Shown: positions 10,732 to 20,456 of the stretch, piece after piece
Layout of the letters: each line of letters starts with the position of its first letter
Numbering within the stretch: position 1 is the stretch's first letter
Assembly: GCA_003168265.1 (NCBI GenBank)
Contig: PMSV01000023.1
Coordinates: 322,001-386,000, forward strand
Origin: Chitinophagaceae bacterium
GTDB taxonomy: Bacteria; Bacteroidota; Bacteroidia; Chitinophagales; Chitinophagaceae
Direction of reading: 5' to 3'
DNA: 64,000 nt
Made by a program: the position numbers and the translations under genes
Notes under the pieces: model-generated
What the model was told of the DNA's origin: nothing
Database searches by the model: none
What the model saw: the letters and a program-made list of their open reading frames with translations, nothing else

Positions 10732-11633
10732 GTACCGATAAGCCTATCCTACTCGTGACGGGCGCTACGGGTCAACTGGGTCGCGAAATCAGGGCCGTTT
10801 CAGAATTTTACTCTGATTTCCATTTTGAATTTTTTGACAAAACCAGTTGGCCGATCGAGCAGGAGGAAATTGGAAATTCAATCTTTTCGAAATTTCATCC
10901 GGCGTTTTGCATCAATTGTGCTGCCTATACTGCTGTGGACAAAGCGGAATCAGACCGTGAAAATGCTTATCTGATCAACGCAGAAGCAGTCAGGATACTT
11001 GCTGCGACATCCCGGAAATTCGGTTCCGGTCTGATACATATTTCTACCGATTATGTTTTTGACGGCAAGTCATCCGTCCCTCTAAAGGAGGATGACCCTG
11101 TCCATCCAATTAACGTTTATGGCGACTCGAAACAGAAGGGTGAGACCTTTTCCATGATCGAAAATGATCAGACTCTGATCATTCGGACATCCTGGGTTTA
11201 TTCCGAATACGGTAATAATTTTGTGAAGACAATGATCCGTTTGATGAAGGAAAGGGCGGCTTTGAATGTGGTGAGCGATCAGGTAGGTTCCCCAACCTAT
11301 GCAATGGACCTGGCCAGGGCGATCCTGGATATTATTTCATCAGCCAGCTTTGTTCCCGGTATTTATCATTACAGCAATGAAGGGAGGATTTCATGGTATG
11401 ATTTTGCCATGGTGATCCGGGATATTACACGCAGCCCTTGTTTGATCAATCCCATCCTTACCGAGCAATATCCCACAGCGGCCAGAAGACCTGCTTTTTC
11501 GCTGCTGGATAAAACGAAAATAAAGGAGATCTATAAACTGGAAATAAAGGATTGGCGCCAGAGCCTTATTCAATGCCTGGACAGATTGCGAAAGCAGGAA
11601 GGGGTAAATCCTGAGTGGATAATTAAAATGTAA
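10728..11633 (+). CDS. rfbD: dTDP-4-dehydrorhamnose reductase
   Basis: LVTGATGQLGREIR; STDYVFDG; NVYGDSKQKGE; ATGA overlap with rfbC. Confidence 0.94.
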   Translation: MSTDKPILLVTGATGQLGREIRAVSEFYSDFHFEFFDKTSWPIEQEEIGNSIFSKFHPAFCINCAAYTAVDKAESDRENAYLINAEAVRILAATSRKFGSGLIHISTDYVFDGKSSVPLKEDDPVHPINVYGDSKQKGETFSMIENDQTLIIRTSWVYSEYGNNFVKTMIRLMKERAALNVVSDQVGSPTYAMDLARAILDIISSASFVPGIYHYSNEGRISWYDFAMVIRDITRSPCLINPILTEQYPTAARRPAFSLLDKTKIKEIYKLEIKDWRQSLIQCLDRLRKQEGVNPEWIIKM

Positions 11634-11651
11634 ATAGGAAGCAGTTAGCTT

Positions 11652-11903
11652 CTACCTGTTAGCTATGTTTTTGGTCAATTCGGCCGGATTTCTGATTTCA
11701 ATGACCCTGGCTTCATCTTTTCCATAAAGCAATTCGGCATGTAATTCAAGTATGTCGTTTTCCAACTTGTACACCCGGGTCTGCAGTTTTTCAGATTTTC
11801 TCCTGCCATACCAATAACCTACTCCGAAAAAAGTAAATACAGCGGCAATCACCTCCATTGCATTCAATTGAATGGCCTGGAGAATACTCATGATGGTTTC
11901 CAT
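11652..11903 (-). CDS. Small single-TM coiled-coil protein, hypothetical
   Basis: 83 aa ORF, N-terminal TM (AMEVIAAVFTFFGVGYWYG) then RRKSEKLQTRVYKLENDILELHAELL. Confidence 0.6.
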   Translation of the reverse strand: METIMSILQAIQLNAMEVIAAVFTFFGVGYWYGRRKSEKLQTRVYKLENDILELHAELLYGKDEARVIEIRNPAELTKNIANR

Positions 11904-12190
11904 GGATTTTGTTTTTAATAAGGAATCGGATCATTCAACAACTCATAAATCTATTCAAAGATTATCGTTCAGGCAAAGTATTTCTACTAGGTGTTGACTA
12001 TGTACAATTCCTAATAAACGGTTCATTTCCATACTAAAACGCAGTATATACTGAAATTATTTTACTATATTGAAAGTTGGGCAAAATTTCCCGTAAACGA
12101 AGAAGGGGGAGCGTTCCGGAGGGGAGGAAATTCAATATGAATTTTGCCTGACATCCCTCTGATTCATCTGTGCTATTTGTAAGATGGAAC

Positions 12191-12523
12191 CTAGTCTAAT
12201 CGTTCCCGCTTTGCTGCAAAATGCTCATGCCCGGTTTCATAGAATCGAAGCTTGTTCTTGAGTGCGGTTATTTCTCTTTGCATGGATTCAATTCGCTCCA
12301 ATAAATAAGTTATGGCTTCCATTCCTTCGAAATTGATTTCCAGATGCCTGTAAAAGCTCACATACCGTTCCAGTGTTGGTAAGTCTGACTCACTGATATA
12401 GTCGGACTCACCGACCATTTGAAGTTCAATGAGGCCGTAAGCTTTTAGATTTTCGATAAATGAAATCTTCAATTCATGGTAAATGCAAAAGTCTTTAACA
12501 GCTATGAGATTTTCTTTTTCCAT
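12191..12523 (-). CDS. cbpM: Chaperone modulatory protein CbpM-like (MerR-like)
   Basis: 110 aa; directly downstream of a DnaJ/CbpA gene; ISESDLPTLERYVSFYRHLEINFEGMEAITYLLERIESMQREI typical of CbpM. Confidence 0.8.
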   Translation of the reverse strand: MEKENLIAVKDFCIYHELKISFIENLKAYGLIELQMVGESDYISESDLPTLERYVSFYRHLEINFEGMEAITYLLERIESMQREITALKNKLRFYETGHEHFAAKRERLD

Positions 12524-12534
12524 TCAGGTTTGTA

Positions 12535-13419
12535 TTAAAGCTTCGATAATTCCAGAAACAGATCTTTTTGTTTTTGTGTCAAATTGCTTGGCAGTTTGAC
12601 CAGAAACGTTATAAAGAGGTCCCCTTTTTGATCTTCATTTTTATATATCGGAAAGCCTTTTCCTTTCAACCTTATCTTGTTTCCGTTTTGCGTCTCCGGA
12701 CTTATTTTCAGTTTTACCTTTCCATCCAATGTTTCAATAATGACTTCTCCCCCAAGAATGGCTGTGTATAAACTGATTTCGACTGTCAGGTAAAGATCGT
12801 TGCCGTCTCTTTTAAATGGGGTATCGTTCAATATCGAAAAGCTGATGTACAGATCTCCGTTTGGTCCGCCATTCATTCCAGGCCCGCCATATCCTTTCAA
12901 TTTGATTTTTTGGCCGTTTTCAATTCCTGCGGGAATGGTAATCCGGACATTTTTCCCGTCTAGTTTCAGCGTCTGCTGATGTGTCATGAAAGCATCCTTT
13001 AAATTCACCTGCAATTCCGCCTGGTAATCCTGCCCCCGGAATTTTATGTCGGCTCCCCGTTTTCTTCCAGTTCCGAAAAGAGATTCGAAGAAATCGGAGA
13101 AACCCTCTTCATCAAAATCTCCTGTAAAATCCCTGTTATTTGATTGTTCAAAATCCGGCCGGTTTGATTGCCCTGCCTTTTCGAATTGATCGGCATGTTT
13201 CCAATCCTGACCGAAAGAATCGTATTTTTTTCTCTTTTCAGGATCACTTAAGACCTCGTTTGCCTCATTGATCTGTTGAAAAATTTTATGGGCATCTTTA
13301 TTGTTTGGATTCAAATCCGGGTGATGTTTTCTGGCCAGTTTCCGATATGCTTTCTTAATATCGTCCTGCGAGACATTCTTTTCTACTCCCAAAATCTTAT
13401 AATAATCTACAAACTCCAT
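12535..13419 (-). CDS. cbpA: DnaJ-class curved DNA-binding protein (CbpA-like)
   Basis: J domain with YKILGVEKNVSQDDIKKAYRKLARKHHPDLNPNN (HPD); C-terminal DnaJ domain, no zinc fingers. Confidence 0.92.
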   Translation of the reverse strand: MEFVDYYKILGVEKNVSQDDIKKAYRKLARKHHPDLNPNNKDAHKIFQQINEANEVLSDPEKRKKYDSFGQDWKHADQFEKAGQSNRPDFEQSNNRDFTGDFDEEGFSDFFESLFGTGRKRGADIKFRGQDYQAELQVNLKDAFMTHQQTLKLDGKNVRITIPAGIENGQKIKLKGYGGPGMNGGPNGDLYISFSILNDTPFKRDGNDLYLTVEISLYTAILGGEVIIETLDGKVKLKISPETQNGNKIRLKGKGFPIYKNEDQKGDLFITFLVKLPSNLTQKQKDLFLELSKL

Positions 13420-13602
13420 CTAGTAAGGATTTGCCTGCAAATTTAATGGGATTCCCCGTCGTAGATCTATAAAAACCCATCCAAAATCAATTAGGTTTCA
13501 GGTTTAACCTGGTTTATACACAAAGGAGGTTGATAAATTTTTAAGTGGCTTTATTTTCCAACCTTTATCCTGTATATCTTCGCCGCTGATATCATTTGAT
13601 CT

Positions 13603-14553
13603 ATGCAAAGTTCAGCTAAAATTTTCTCTGGTACCGAATCCAGGTACCTGGCCGAGAAAATTTGCCGGCAATTCGGCAATCCCACCGGGAGAATCACTAT
13701 ACAGCATTTTAGCGATGGGGAAATCCAGCCGGTTATAAATGAAAGCATCCGGGGGGATATGGTTTTCCTGATTCAAAGTACCTGCTCCCCTGCTGAAAAT
13801 ATCCTGGAATTATTATTAATGATTGATGCAGCACGAAGGGCATCCGCCTATAAGGTTGTGGCTGTCATTCCCTATTATGGGTATGCAAGGCAGGACCGCA
13901 AAGACAAGCCCCGGGTTGCCATCGGTTCTAAGCTGGTTGCCAATATGTTAGTTGCCGCCGGAGCCGATAGGGTAATTACCATGGATTTACATGCTCCGCA
14001 GATCCAGGGGTATTTTGATATTCCCGTAGACCATCTGGACAGCTCTGCAATTTTTATCCCTTATATAGAGCAATTGAAGCTGGAAAACCTTAGTTTTGCA
14101 GCCCCTGATGTGGGAAGTGCAAACCGAATAAGAGAAATCGCATCTTTTTTCAACGCGGAAATGGTTATTTGCGATAAGCACCGTAAGAGGGCGAATGAAA
14201 TCGCCAGCATGGTGGTAATTGGAGATGTGACGGACAGAGATGTTGTTTTGATCGATGATATCTGTGATACCGGAGGAACACTTTCTAAATCTGCAGGACT
14301 GCTAAAGGAAAAGGGGGCCAGGAGTGTGAGAGCCATGTGTACCCACCCTGTTTTAAGCGGTAATGCATATGCTAACATTGAAAATAGCGTATTGGAGGAG
14401 TTGGTGGTTTGCGATACCATACCCTTGAAAGGCGAATGCAGTAAGATCAAAGTGTTGAGTGTAGCGGAGCTATTTGCCGTGGCTATCCGGAATGCTCACG
14501 AAAACAAGAGCATTACGAGCCTTTTCATTCATTCACAGTTACGCAACAAATGA
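13603..14553 (+). CDS. prs: Ribose-phosphate pyrophosphokinase
   Basis: RADRVITMDLHAPQIQGYFDIPVDHL-type motif, DRDVVLIDDICDTGGTL PRPP loop. Confidence 0.95.
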   Translation: MQSSAKIFSGTESRYLAEKICRQFGNPTGRITIQHFSDGEIQPVINESIRGDMVFLIQSTCSPAENILELLLMIDAARRASAYKVVAVIPYYGYARQDRKDKPRVAIGSKLVANMLVAAGADRVITMDLHAPQIQGYFDIPVDHLDSSAIFIPYIEQLKLENLSFAAPDVGSANRIREIASFFNAEMVICDKHRKRANEIASMVVIGDVTDRDVVLIDDICDTGGTLSKSAGLLKEKGARSVRAMCTHPVLSGNAYANIENSVLEELVVCDTIPLKGECSKIKVLSVAELFAVAIRNAHENKSITSLFIHSQLRNK

Positions 14554-14618
14554 AAAGGATGGAATTAAACAGATGAAAAGGATAGAATTAGAAGCGTAAT
14601 CTTTAATTAAATATAATA

Positions 14619-15263
14619 ATGAAAACAATTACAATCGAAGGACAACTCAGGACCGAGATCGGCAAAAAAGCCACCCGCCAGATCCGCTCTGAGGGCAATG
14701 TGCCCGGTGTAATTTATGGGGGTGCTGAGGAAGTGAAATTTTTAGCTCCTGTTACCTCTTTTAAGGGCATCGTTTATACACCGGATTTTCAATTGGCGGA
14801 GATCAAAATTGATGGCAAAGCATTCAGGTGTATTCTTAAAGATCTTCAGTTCGACAAGGTTACAGATGAATTGATCCATGTTGATTTTCTGGAATTGGTT
14901 GAAGACAAGAAGGTGATTGCAACAATTCCGATTAAGTTTACCGGAACTGCTGTTGGCGTTAAGGACGGCGGTAAACTGATCACCAAAATGAAGTCTCTGA
15001 AAATTAAGACCTTCCCCAAACACCTGCGGGAAAATATCAAAGTGGATATCAGTAAACTGGAATTAAACGGAAATATTCGTGTGGAAGATGTGAAGGAGGA
15101 AAATTATGAGATTCTCAATTCTGCCCGTATTCCGATTGCTTCCGTGGTATTGACGAGGGAACTGAAGCAGGAAGAATCTACTACCGGAACTGCTGCCGTA
15201 GCCGCACCGGCCACTACTGCTCCTGCTGCTGCAACAGCCGCCGCTCCGGCAGCGAAAAAATAA
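14619..15263 (+). CDS. rplY: 50S ribosomal protein L25 / general stress protein Ctc
   Basis: EIGKKATRQIRSEGNVPGVIYGG; Ctc C-domain; Ala/Pro-rich tail. Confidence 0.93.
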   Translation: MKTITIEGQLRTEIGKKATRQIRSEGNVPGVIYGGAEEVKFLAPVTSFKGIVYTPDFQLAEIKIDGKAFRCILKDLQFDKVTDELIHVDFLELVEDKKVIATIPIKFTGTAVGVKDGGKLITKMKSLKIKTFPKHLRENIKVDISKLELNGNIRVEDVKEENYEILNSARIPIASVVLTRELKQEESTTGTAAVAAPATTAPAAATAAAPAAKK

Positions 15264-15284
15264 GTGTGTTAAAATCTTTGTCAT

Positions 15285-15316
15285 CAGGCCCGGCTAATTT
15301 TCCGGGCCTGTTTTTA
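15285..15316 (+). terminator. Rho-independent terminator after rplY
   Basis: CAGGCCCGG (15285-15293), 8-nt loop, CCGGGCCTG (15302-15310), followed by TTTTTATTT. Confidence 0.9.
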
Positions 15317-15378
15317 TTTAGCCTTAAACCGGTAAAACCAAGTATTTTTACTCGGATTGATGAAAATAATTTTCAACA

Positions 15379-15957
15379 ATGGAAAAGTTCTTATTTGCCG
15401 GACTCGGCAATTTTGATCCCGAATATGCAGGCACCCGGCACAATATAGGTTTTGATGTGGTCGATGCCTTTGCCGGCAGGCATGGAGGGAATTTTATTGT
15501 CCGCAGGTTGGCCGGGGTGACCGAATTGAAATGGAAGGGCAGGACTGTTTTTTGCATTAAGCCGACCACCTATATGAACCTTAGCGGAAAAGCGGTCAAA
15601 TACTGGGTAGAAAAGGAAAATATCCGGCTGGAAAATCTGATGGTCATTGTGGATGAGATTTCCCTTCCGCTGTCTAAACTGCGGATACGCCCGGGTGGGA
15701 GTGCCGGGGGACACAATGGTCTTAAAAGTGTTCAGGAGTATCTTGGAACCACCGAATACCCTAAATTGCGGTTTGGGACTGGAAACCATTTCCCTCGTGG
15801 AAATCAGGTAGAATACGTGCTCGGAAAATGGAAACCGGAGGAGACTGCGCTGGTCAGTCTAAAAATCGAGAGGTCCCTTGACGCTTTGGAGAGTTTTATC
15901 CAGATAGGAATCGAGCGGACAATGGAGCAATTCAACAAATTAGAACTAACTTTATGA
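15379..15957 (+). CDS. pth: Peptidyl-tRNA hydrolase
   Basis: GLGNFDPEYAGTRHNIGFDVVD; KPTTYMNLSGKAV; GGSAGGHNGLKSV. Confidence 0.95.
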   Translation: MEKFLFAGLGNFDPEYAGTRHNIGFDVVDAFAGRHGGNFIVRRLAGVTELKWKGRTVFCIKPTTYMNLSGKAVKYWVEKENIRLENLMVIVDEISLPLSKLRIRPGGSAGGHNGLKSVQEYLGTTEYPKLRFGTGNHFPRGNQVEYVLGKWKPEETALVSLKIERSLDALESFIQIGIERTMEQFNKLELTL

Positions 15958-16097
15958 TTTATAATCTGGAATGTTTACATTCGCAGAATCTGTAATACCT
16001 GAGCTTTAATTAGAAAAGAACCTATTCTTAATCCTCCTATGCGGTACCCGGCTTTTCAGCCAAAAAATGAACTAAGATTTTCTATTTAAAACCTTAA

Positions 16098-16715
16098 TTG
16101 AATATGAAAATATTCTGTGTTGGCCGTAACTATGTTGCTCATGCAAAGGAATTGAACAATGATATTCCAGAAGAGCCCATCATATTTATGAAGCCTAAAA
16201 GCGCCCTTCTTCAGGCACATACTCCTTTTTACTACCCTGAGTTTACAAATGAACTGGACTATGAATGCGAGTTGGTGCTGCGCATTTCAAAAAATGGAAA
16301 ATACATTCAGGATAGATTTGCAAGCAAGTATTACGATGCTGTGACAGTTGGAATTGATTTCACCGCCAGAGATGTCCAAAATGAACTAAAAGAAAAAGGA
16401 TTACCGTGGGAAAAGGCAAAGGCCTGGGACAATTCTGCCGCCATTGGCAAATGGATTCCGCTTCAGAACATTAAAAATAAGAAGGACATCAATTTTTGCC
16501 TTTACAAGAACAAAGAACTGGTCCAACAAGCCAATTCCAGCCTTATGATCAATAATTTCGACAAGATTCTTGCTCATATCTCGAATTATTTTTCAATCAA
16601 TATCGGAGATTTGGTATTTACAGGAACCCCTGCCGGGGTTGGTGAATGTGTGGTTGGTGATGAATTGGAAGGCTTCATTGAGGATGATAGCCTGCTCGCG
16701 GTTGAAATCAAGTGA
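16098..16715 (+). CDS. Fumarylacetoacetate hydrolase family protein
   Basis: FCVGRNYVAHAKEL; LDYECELVLRISKNGK; GDLVFTGTPAGVGEC. Confidence 0.9.
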   Translation: MNMKIFCVGRNYVAHAKELNNDIPEEPIIFMKPKSALLQAHTPFYYPEFTNELDYECELVLRISKNGKYIQDRFASKYYDAVTVGIDFTARDVQNELKEKGLPWEKAKAWDNSAAIGKWIPLQNIKNKKDINFCLYKNKELVQQANSSLMINNFDKILAHISNYFSINIGDLVFTGTPAGVGECVVGDELEGFIEDDSLLAVEIK

Positions 16716-16813
16716 GTTCCTTCAGCCTGTCTTAAAGGCCCCACTTCAATCAGGACCTGGCCCTTCAATCGGATTTCATAACGCTTCTTACATTTGCAGC
16801 ACATTCTTGATCT

Positions 16814-18880
16814 ATGCTTAGCCAGGAAATTTTATTGGATGCCTATAAGCTCATGTGCCAGGCAAAATCCATGGCTGCCTTATATGAAGCTAACAGGGCT
16901 CTTTGCAAATATGTTCATTCAACTTCCAGGGGGCATGAAGCCATTCAATTAGCTACGGCCTTCCAATTGAAACCCTTCGATTATGTGAGCCCTTATTATA
17001 GAGATGAAAGCCTTTTATTGGGACTCGGCTTTAGCCCTTACCAATTGATGTTGCAATTGCTCGCTAAGCGAGACGATATTTTTACCGGAGGGAGGGCCTA
17101 TTACAGCCATCCAAATTACCGTGGAGATGACAAACCCACTATCATACACCAAAGCAGTGCAACCGGAATGCAGGCGATTCCGACTACTGGTGCCGCACAG
17201 GGGATTCAGTATTTGGATACCATCGGGTCCGGGTTGCTTAAAAAGGGCAGGAACGGAGAAAGACCTGTTGTTATCTGTTCTCTCGGGGATGCCAGTATCA
17301 CTGAGGGAGAGGTCAGCGAAGCCTTTCAATTTGCCGCTTTGAAAAAATTACCGATCATTTATCTGGTTCAGGACAATGGCTGGGGTATTAGCGTCACCTC
17401 TGCTGAAGCCAGGAACAGTGATTCATTTGAATTTGCAGGAGGATTTCATGGGATGGAAAGGCTTAGAATAGACGGGAGTGATTTCGAACAAAGCTACGAG
17501 ACGATGAAAATGGTCATTGGTCAGGTTAGAAAGGGCCAGGGGCCCTATATTGTACAAGCGCGGGTTCCCTTACTAAACCACCATACCAGTGGGGTTAGAA
17601 AAGAGACTTACAGAACGCAGGAAGAACTCACGGAACAGACAAAATCTGATCCATTTTTAAAATTGTTCAGGCAATTGCAAAACCAGGGTTTGGCGGAAAC
17701 CGAACTCAGGAGAATCGAGAAAGAAGAAGATTTGTTTGTTGCCGAACAATTCAAAAAAGCGGCAGCATCACCGGATCCCGATGAGTCGACCGTAGAGGAA
17801 CATGTATTTGCACCTGCCCCTTTTATAAACGAATCGGAAGATCTGAAAGAATCGGGAAAGGAAAAGATACCTATGGTGGATGCGGCTTTGTTTGCCATAA
17901 GGGAAATTCTCGAGGATTTTCCGGAGGCAATATTGTTCGGACAGGATGTTGGAAAGAGACTAGGTGGAGTATTCAGGGAGGCAGCTACGCTGGGGGAGCA
18001 ATTCGGAGACCATCGGATTTTTAACACTGCAATTCAGGAAGCCTATATAATCGGCTCAACTGTAGGGCTTTGTGCTACAGGGGTCAAACCGATCGTGGAA
18101 ATTCAATTTGCTGATTATATCTATCCTGGATTCAACCAGTTGGTCACGGAGATCTCCAAGTCCTGTTATCTTAGCATGGGCAAATTCCCTATTCAAACCC
18201 TGATCCGCGTACCCACGGGCGCATACGGTGGAGGAGGCCCCTATCATAGCGGCAGCATTGAAAGCACTTTACTTTCTGTAAAGGGAATCAAAGTGGTCTA
18301 TCCCTCGAATGCGGCTGACATGAAGGGACTGATGCATTCTGCATTTTTGGATCCCAATCCGGTTATTATGCTCGAACATAAGGGGCTGTATTGGAGCAAG
18401 GTCCCTGGCACGGAGCTCGCAAAGACTGCGGAGCCCCCAAGAGGTTATTGCCTGGCTCTTGGAAAAGCCAGGCTGGTTCTGGCTGCAGAAATGGAGAGGA
18501 TTCGACAGGGTCAAAGTTGTGTGATAATAACCTACGGAATGGGAGTCTATTGGTCTCTTGCTGCCTGTACCCAATTCCCCGGGCAATTGGATATCATCGA
18601 CCTCAGGACTCTGTTTCCTTTGGATGAAGCTTTTGTTTTCGAAACGGTTAAAAAGCATGGAAAATGCCTGGTGTTGACAGAGGAACAGCAAAACAATTCT
18701 TTTGCCGAAGCTCTCTCCGGAAGAATATCACGTGAATGTTTTCAATGGCTTGATGCTCCAGTAATTGTTTTCGGGGCCTTGAACCTGCCTGCGGTCCCGA
18801 TGAATATCGGCCTGGAAAACGCGATGCTACCCAATGCGGGAAAGGTCTCAGAAAAAATCCTGCAACTGCTTCATTATTGA
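16814..18880 (+). CDS. 2-oxoacid (branched-chain type) dehydrogenase E1, alpha-beta fusion
   Basis: N-terminal ThDP-binding E1-alpha motif (SLGDASITEGEVSEAFQFAAL) and C-terminal E1-beta (FGQDVGKRLGGVFREAATL...NTAIQEAYIIGSTVGL) in one 688 aa ORF. Confidence 0.92.
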   Translation: MLSQEILLDAYKLMCQAKSMAALYEANRALCKYVHSTSRGHEAIQLATAFQLKPFDYVSPYYRDESLLLGLGFSPYQLMLQLLAKRDDIFTGGRAYYSHPNYRGDDKPTIIHQSSATGMQAIPTTGAAQGIQYLDTIGSGLLKKGRNGERPVVICSLGDASITEGEVSEAFQFAALKKLPIIYLVQDNGWGISVTSAEARNSDSFEFAGGFHGMERLRIDGSDFEQSYETMKMVIGQVRKGQGPYIVQARVPLLNHHTSGVRKETYRTQEELTEQTKSDPFLKLFRQLQNQGLAETELRRIEKEEDLFVAEQFKKAAASPDPDESTVEEHVFAPAPFINESEDLKESGKEKIPMVDAALFAIREILEDFPEAILFGQDVGKRLGGVFREAATLGEQFGDHRIFNTAIQEAYIIGSTVGLCATGVKPIVEIQFADYIYPGFNQLVTEISKSCYLSMGKFPIQTLIRVPTGAYGGGGPYHSGSIESTLLSVKGIKVVYPSNAADMKGLMHSAFLDPNPVIMLEHKGLYWSKVPGTELAKTAEPPRGYCLALGKARLVLAAEMERIRQGQSCVIITYGMGVYWSLAACTQFPGQLDIIDLRTLFPLDEAFVFETVKKHGKCLVLTEEQQNNSFAEALSGRISRECFQWLDAPVIVFGALNLPAVPMNIGLENAMLPNAGKVSEKILQLLHY

Positions 18881-18930
18881 TAACCGTTATTAAAATCCCT
18901 TATATTTAGCTTCCACAATGAAAAATAACT

Positions 18931-19227
18931 ATGAGGAATTTGTTGATGTCATTTCTTTTATTATTTCTTTTTGCCTGCGAACGAAGGAGTACACCTGCCG
19001 AGGTGGAGAACAATCTTAAATCAGCCATGATTCGGTTCCTGGAAAATGGAAAGGATACCGATAAGGTGAAATTCAGGGCCACTAAAGTTACTTTTTACGA
19101 AGACCGCCTATATTATGATTGTGAATTTCAGATACATATGCTTGTACCGGAAAAGAATATTGACACGGTTGGCTATATGACTGCTCAAATCTCCAAGGAT
19201 TTTGAAACGGTAAAAAGAAAACTCTGA
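18931..19227 (+). CDS. Small lipoprotein, hypothetical
   Basis: MRNLLMSFLLLFLFACERR lipobox. Confidence 0.65.
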   Translation: MRNLLMSFLLLFLFACERRSTPAEVENNLKSAMIRFLENGKDTDKVKFRATKVTFYEDRLYYDCEFQIHMLVPEKNIDTVGYMTAQISKDFETVKRKL

Positions 19228-19388
19228 GTTTTTCCACGCCATCTCCTAAACCGATAAAGGGAATTCTTAATGTATGGCAGGGTCAGTCCTGGTTTGAATG
19301 TTTTATGTAAACATTACCATTTCGTTTGAAATTAGACTATTGAATTTATTGGCTACAGGCCATTAAATCGTACATTGCGAGACTCCAA

Positions 19389-20414
19389 ATGCACCTAGAG
19401 ATGGCTAAAAGAAACAATTTCGTATTTTCAGGAGAACCAGAACCGCACCGCCTCAGAACAAAAAAAATCCTGAAAGAGCATCCCGAAATGCGGAAACTGA
19501 TTGGTAAGAACTGGAAGACGATTTTTGCAATTGTTGGAATCGTTCTACTACAGGTAGGGTTTGCCTGGTTTTTACATGACAGGTCCTGGTGGCTGCTGGT
19601 TTTAGTGGCCTATCTGATCGGGGCCTTTGCCGACCATGCGCTTTTTGTGATGATCCATGAATGCGCACATCATTTGTTGTTTAAGAACAGAACAGCCAAC
19701 CGGCTGGCAGGAATTCTCGCTAATCTTCCTCAATTGTTTCCAAGCTCGATTTCTTTCGAAAGATACCATATCAAGCATCATTCCTTTCAGGGGATTCATG
19801 AACTGGATGCGGATCTTCCTAATAAATGGGAAGCTAAACTGATCAATAACCGTTTCATTGGTAAAGTGCTCTGGCTTTTGTTTTATCCCCTCTTCCAGGT
19901 TTTTCGGATTTCGAGACTTAAGGAAATCAAGCCGGTGGACAAATGGATCGTGCTTAATTTCATTCTTGAAGCTGCTTTTATATTTTGTATAACCTGGTTC
20001 TTTGGTCCAAAGGCAATTGTTTATTTATTTCTCAGCTTCTTTTTTTCCGTGGGTCTTCATCCGCTTGGAGCTCGCTGGATCCAGGAACACTATCTTACAA
20101 ATGGAACCCAGGAAACCTATAGCTATTACGGGCCGCTTAATTCAGTGGCTTTTAATGTCGGCTACCATAACGAGCACCATGATTTCCCCTCCGTTCCATG
20201 GAATCGGTTGCCCAAGGTGCGTCAGAAGGCGCCAACTTACTATGATACGCTCTCTTATCACACTTCATGGACTAAATTATTCTTCCGCTTTTTGTTTGAC
20301 AGGAACCTTTCCCTTTATTCCCGTGTTGTTCGCAATGACCGGGGAAGGGTTCAACTCGTCGATGAATCCAAACCTGACGTTGAACTAATTAAAAAAGAGA
20401 CGGCTACTCTTTGA
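19389..20414 (+). CDS. Membrane fatty-acid desaturase, DEGS-like (sphingolipid delta-4 desaturase-like)
   Basis: Three His boxes HECAHH (about 19656-19673), YHIKHH, GYHNEHHDFP; ETYSYYGPLN-x-FNVGYHNEHHDFP and C-terminal YYDTLSYHTSW resemble eukaryotic dihydroceramide desaturases. Confidence 0.88.
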   Translation: MHLEMAKRNNFVFSGEPEPHRLRTKKILKEHPEMRKLIGKNWKTIFAIVGIVLLQVGFAWFLHDRSWWLLVLVAYLIGAFADHALFVMIHECAHHLLFKNRTANRLAGILANLPQLFPSSISFERYHIKHHSFQGIHELDADLPNKWEAKLINNRFIGKVLWLLFYPLFQVFRISRLKEIKPVDKWIVLNFILEAAFIFCITWFFGPKAIVYLFLSFFFSVGLHPLGARWIQEHYLTNGTQETYSYYGPLNSVAFNVGYHNEHHDFPSVPWNRLPKVRQKAPTYYDTLSYHTSWTKLFFRFLFDRNLSLYSRVVRNDRGRVQLVDESKPDVELIKKETATL

Positions 20415-20456
20415 TTTGTTTACAGCTTTATCAGTTGACTAGTTACGAGTAACTCC

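Noticed and set aside
14061-14450. 129 aa minus-strand ORF in prs
   Set aside because: Antisense to a clear PRPP synthetase; no family motif.
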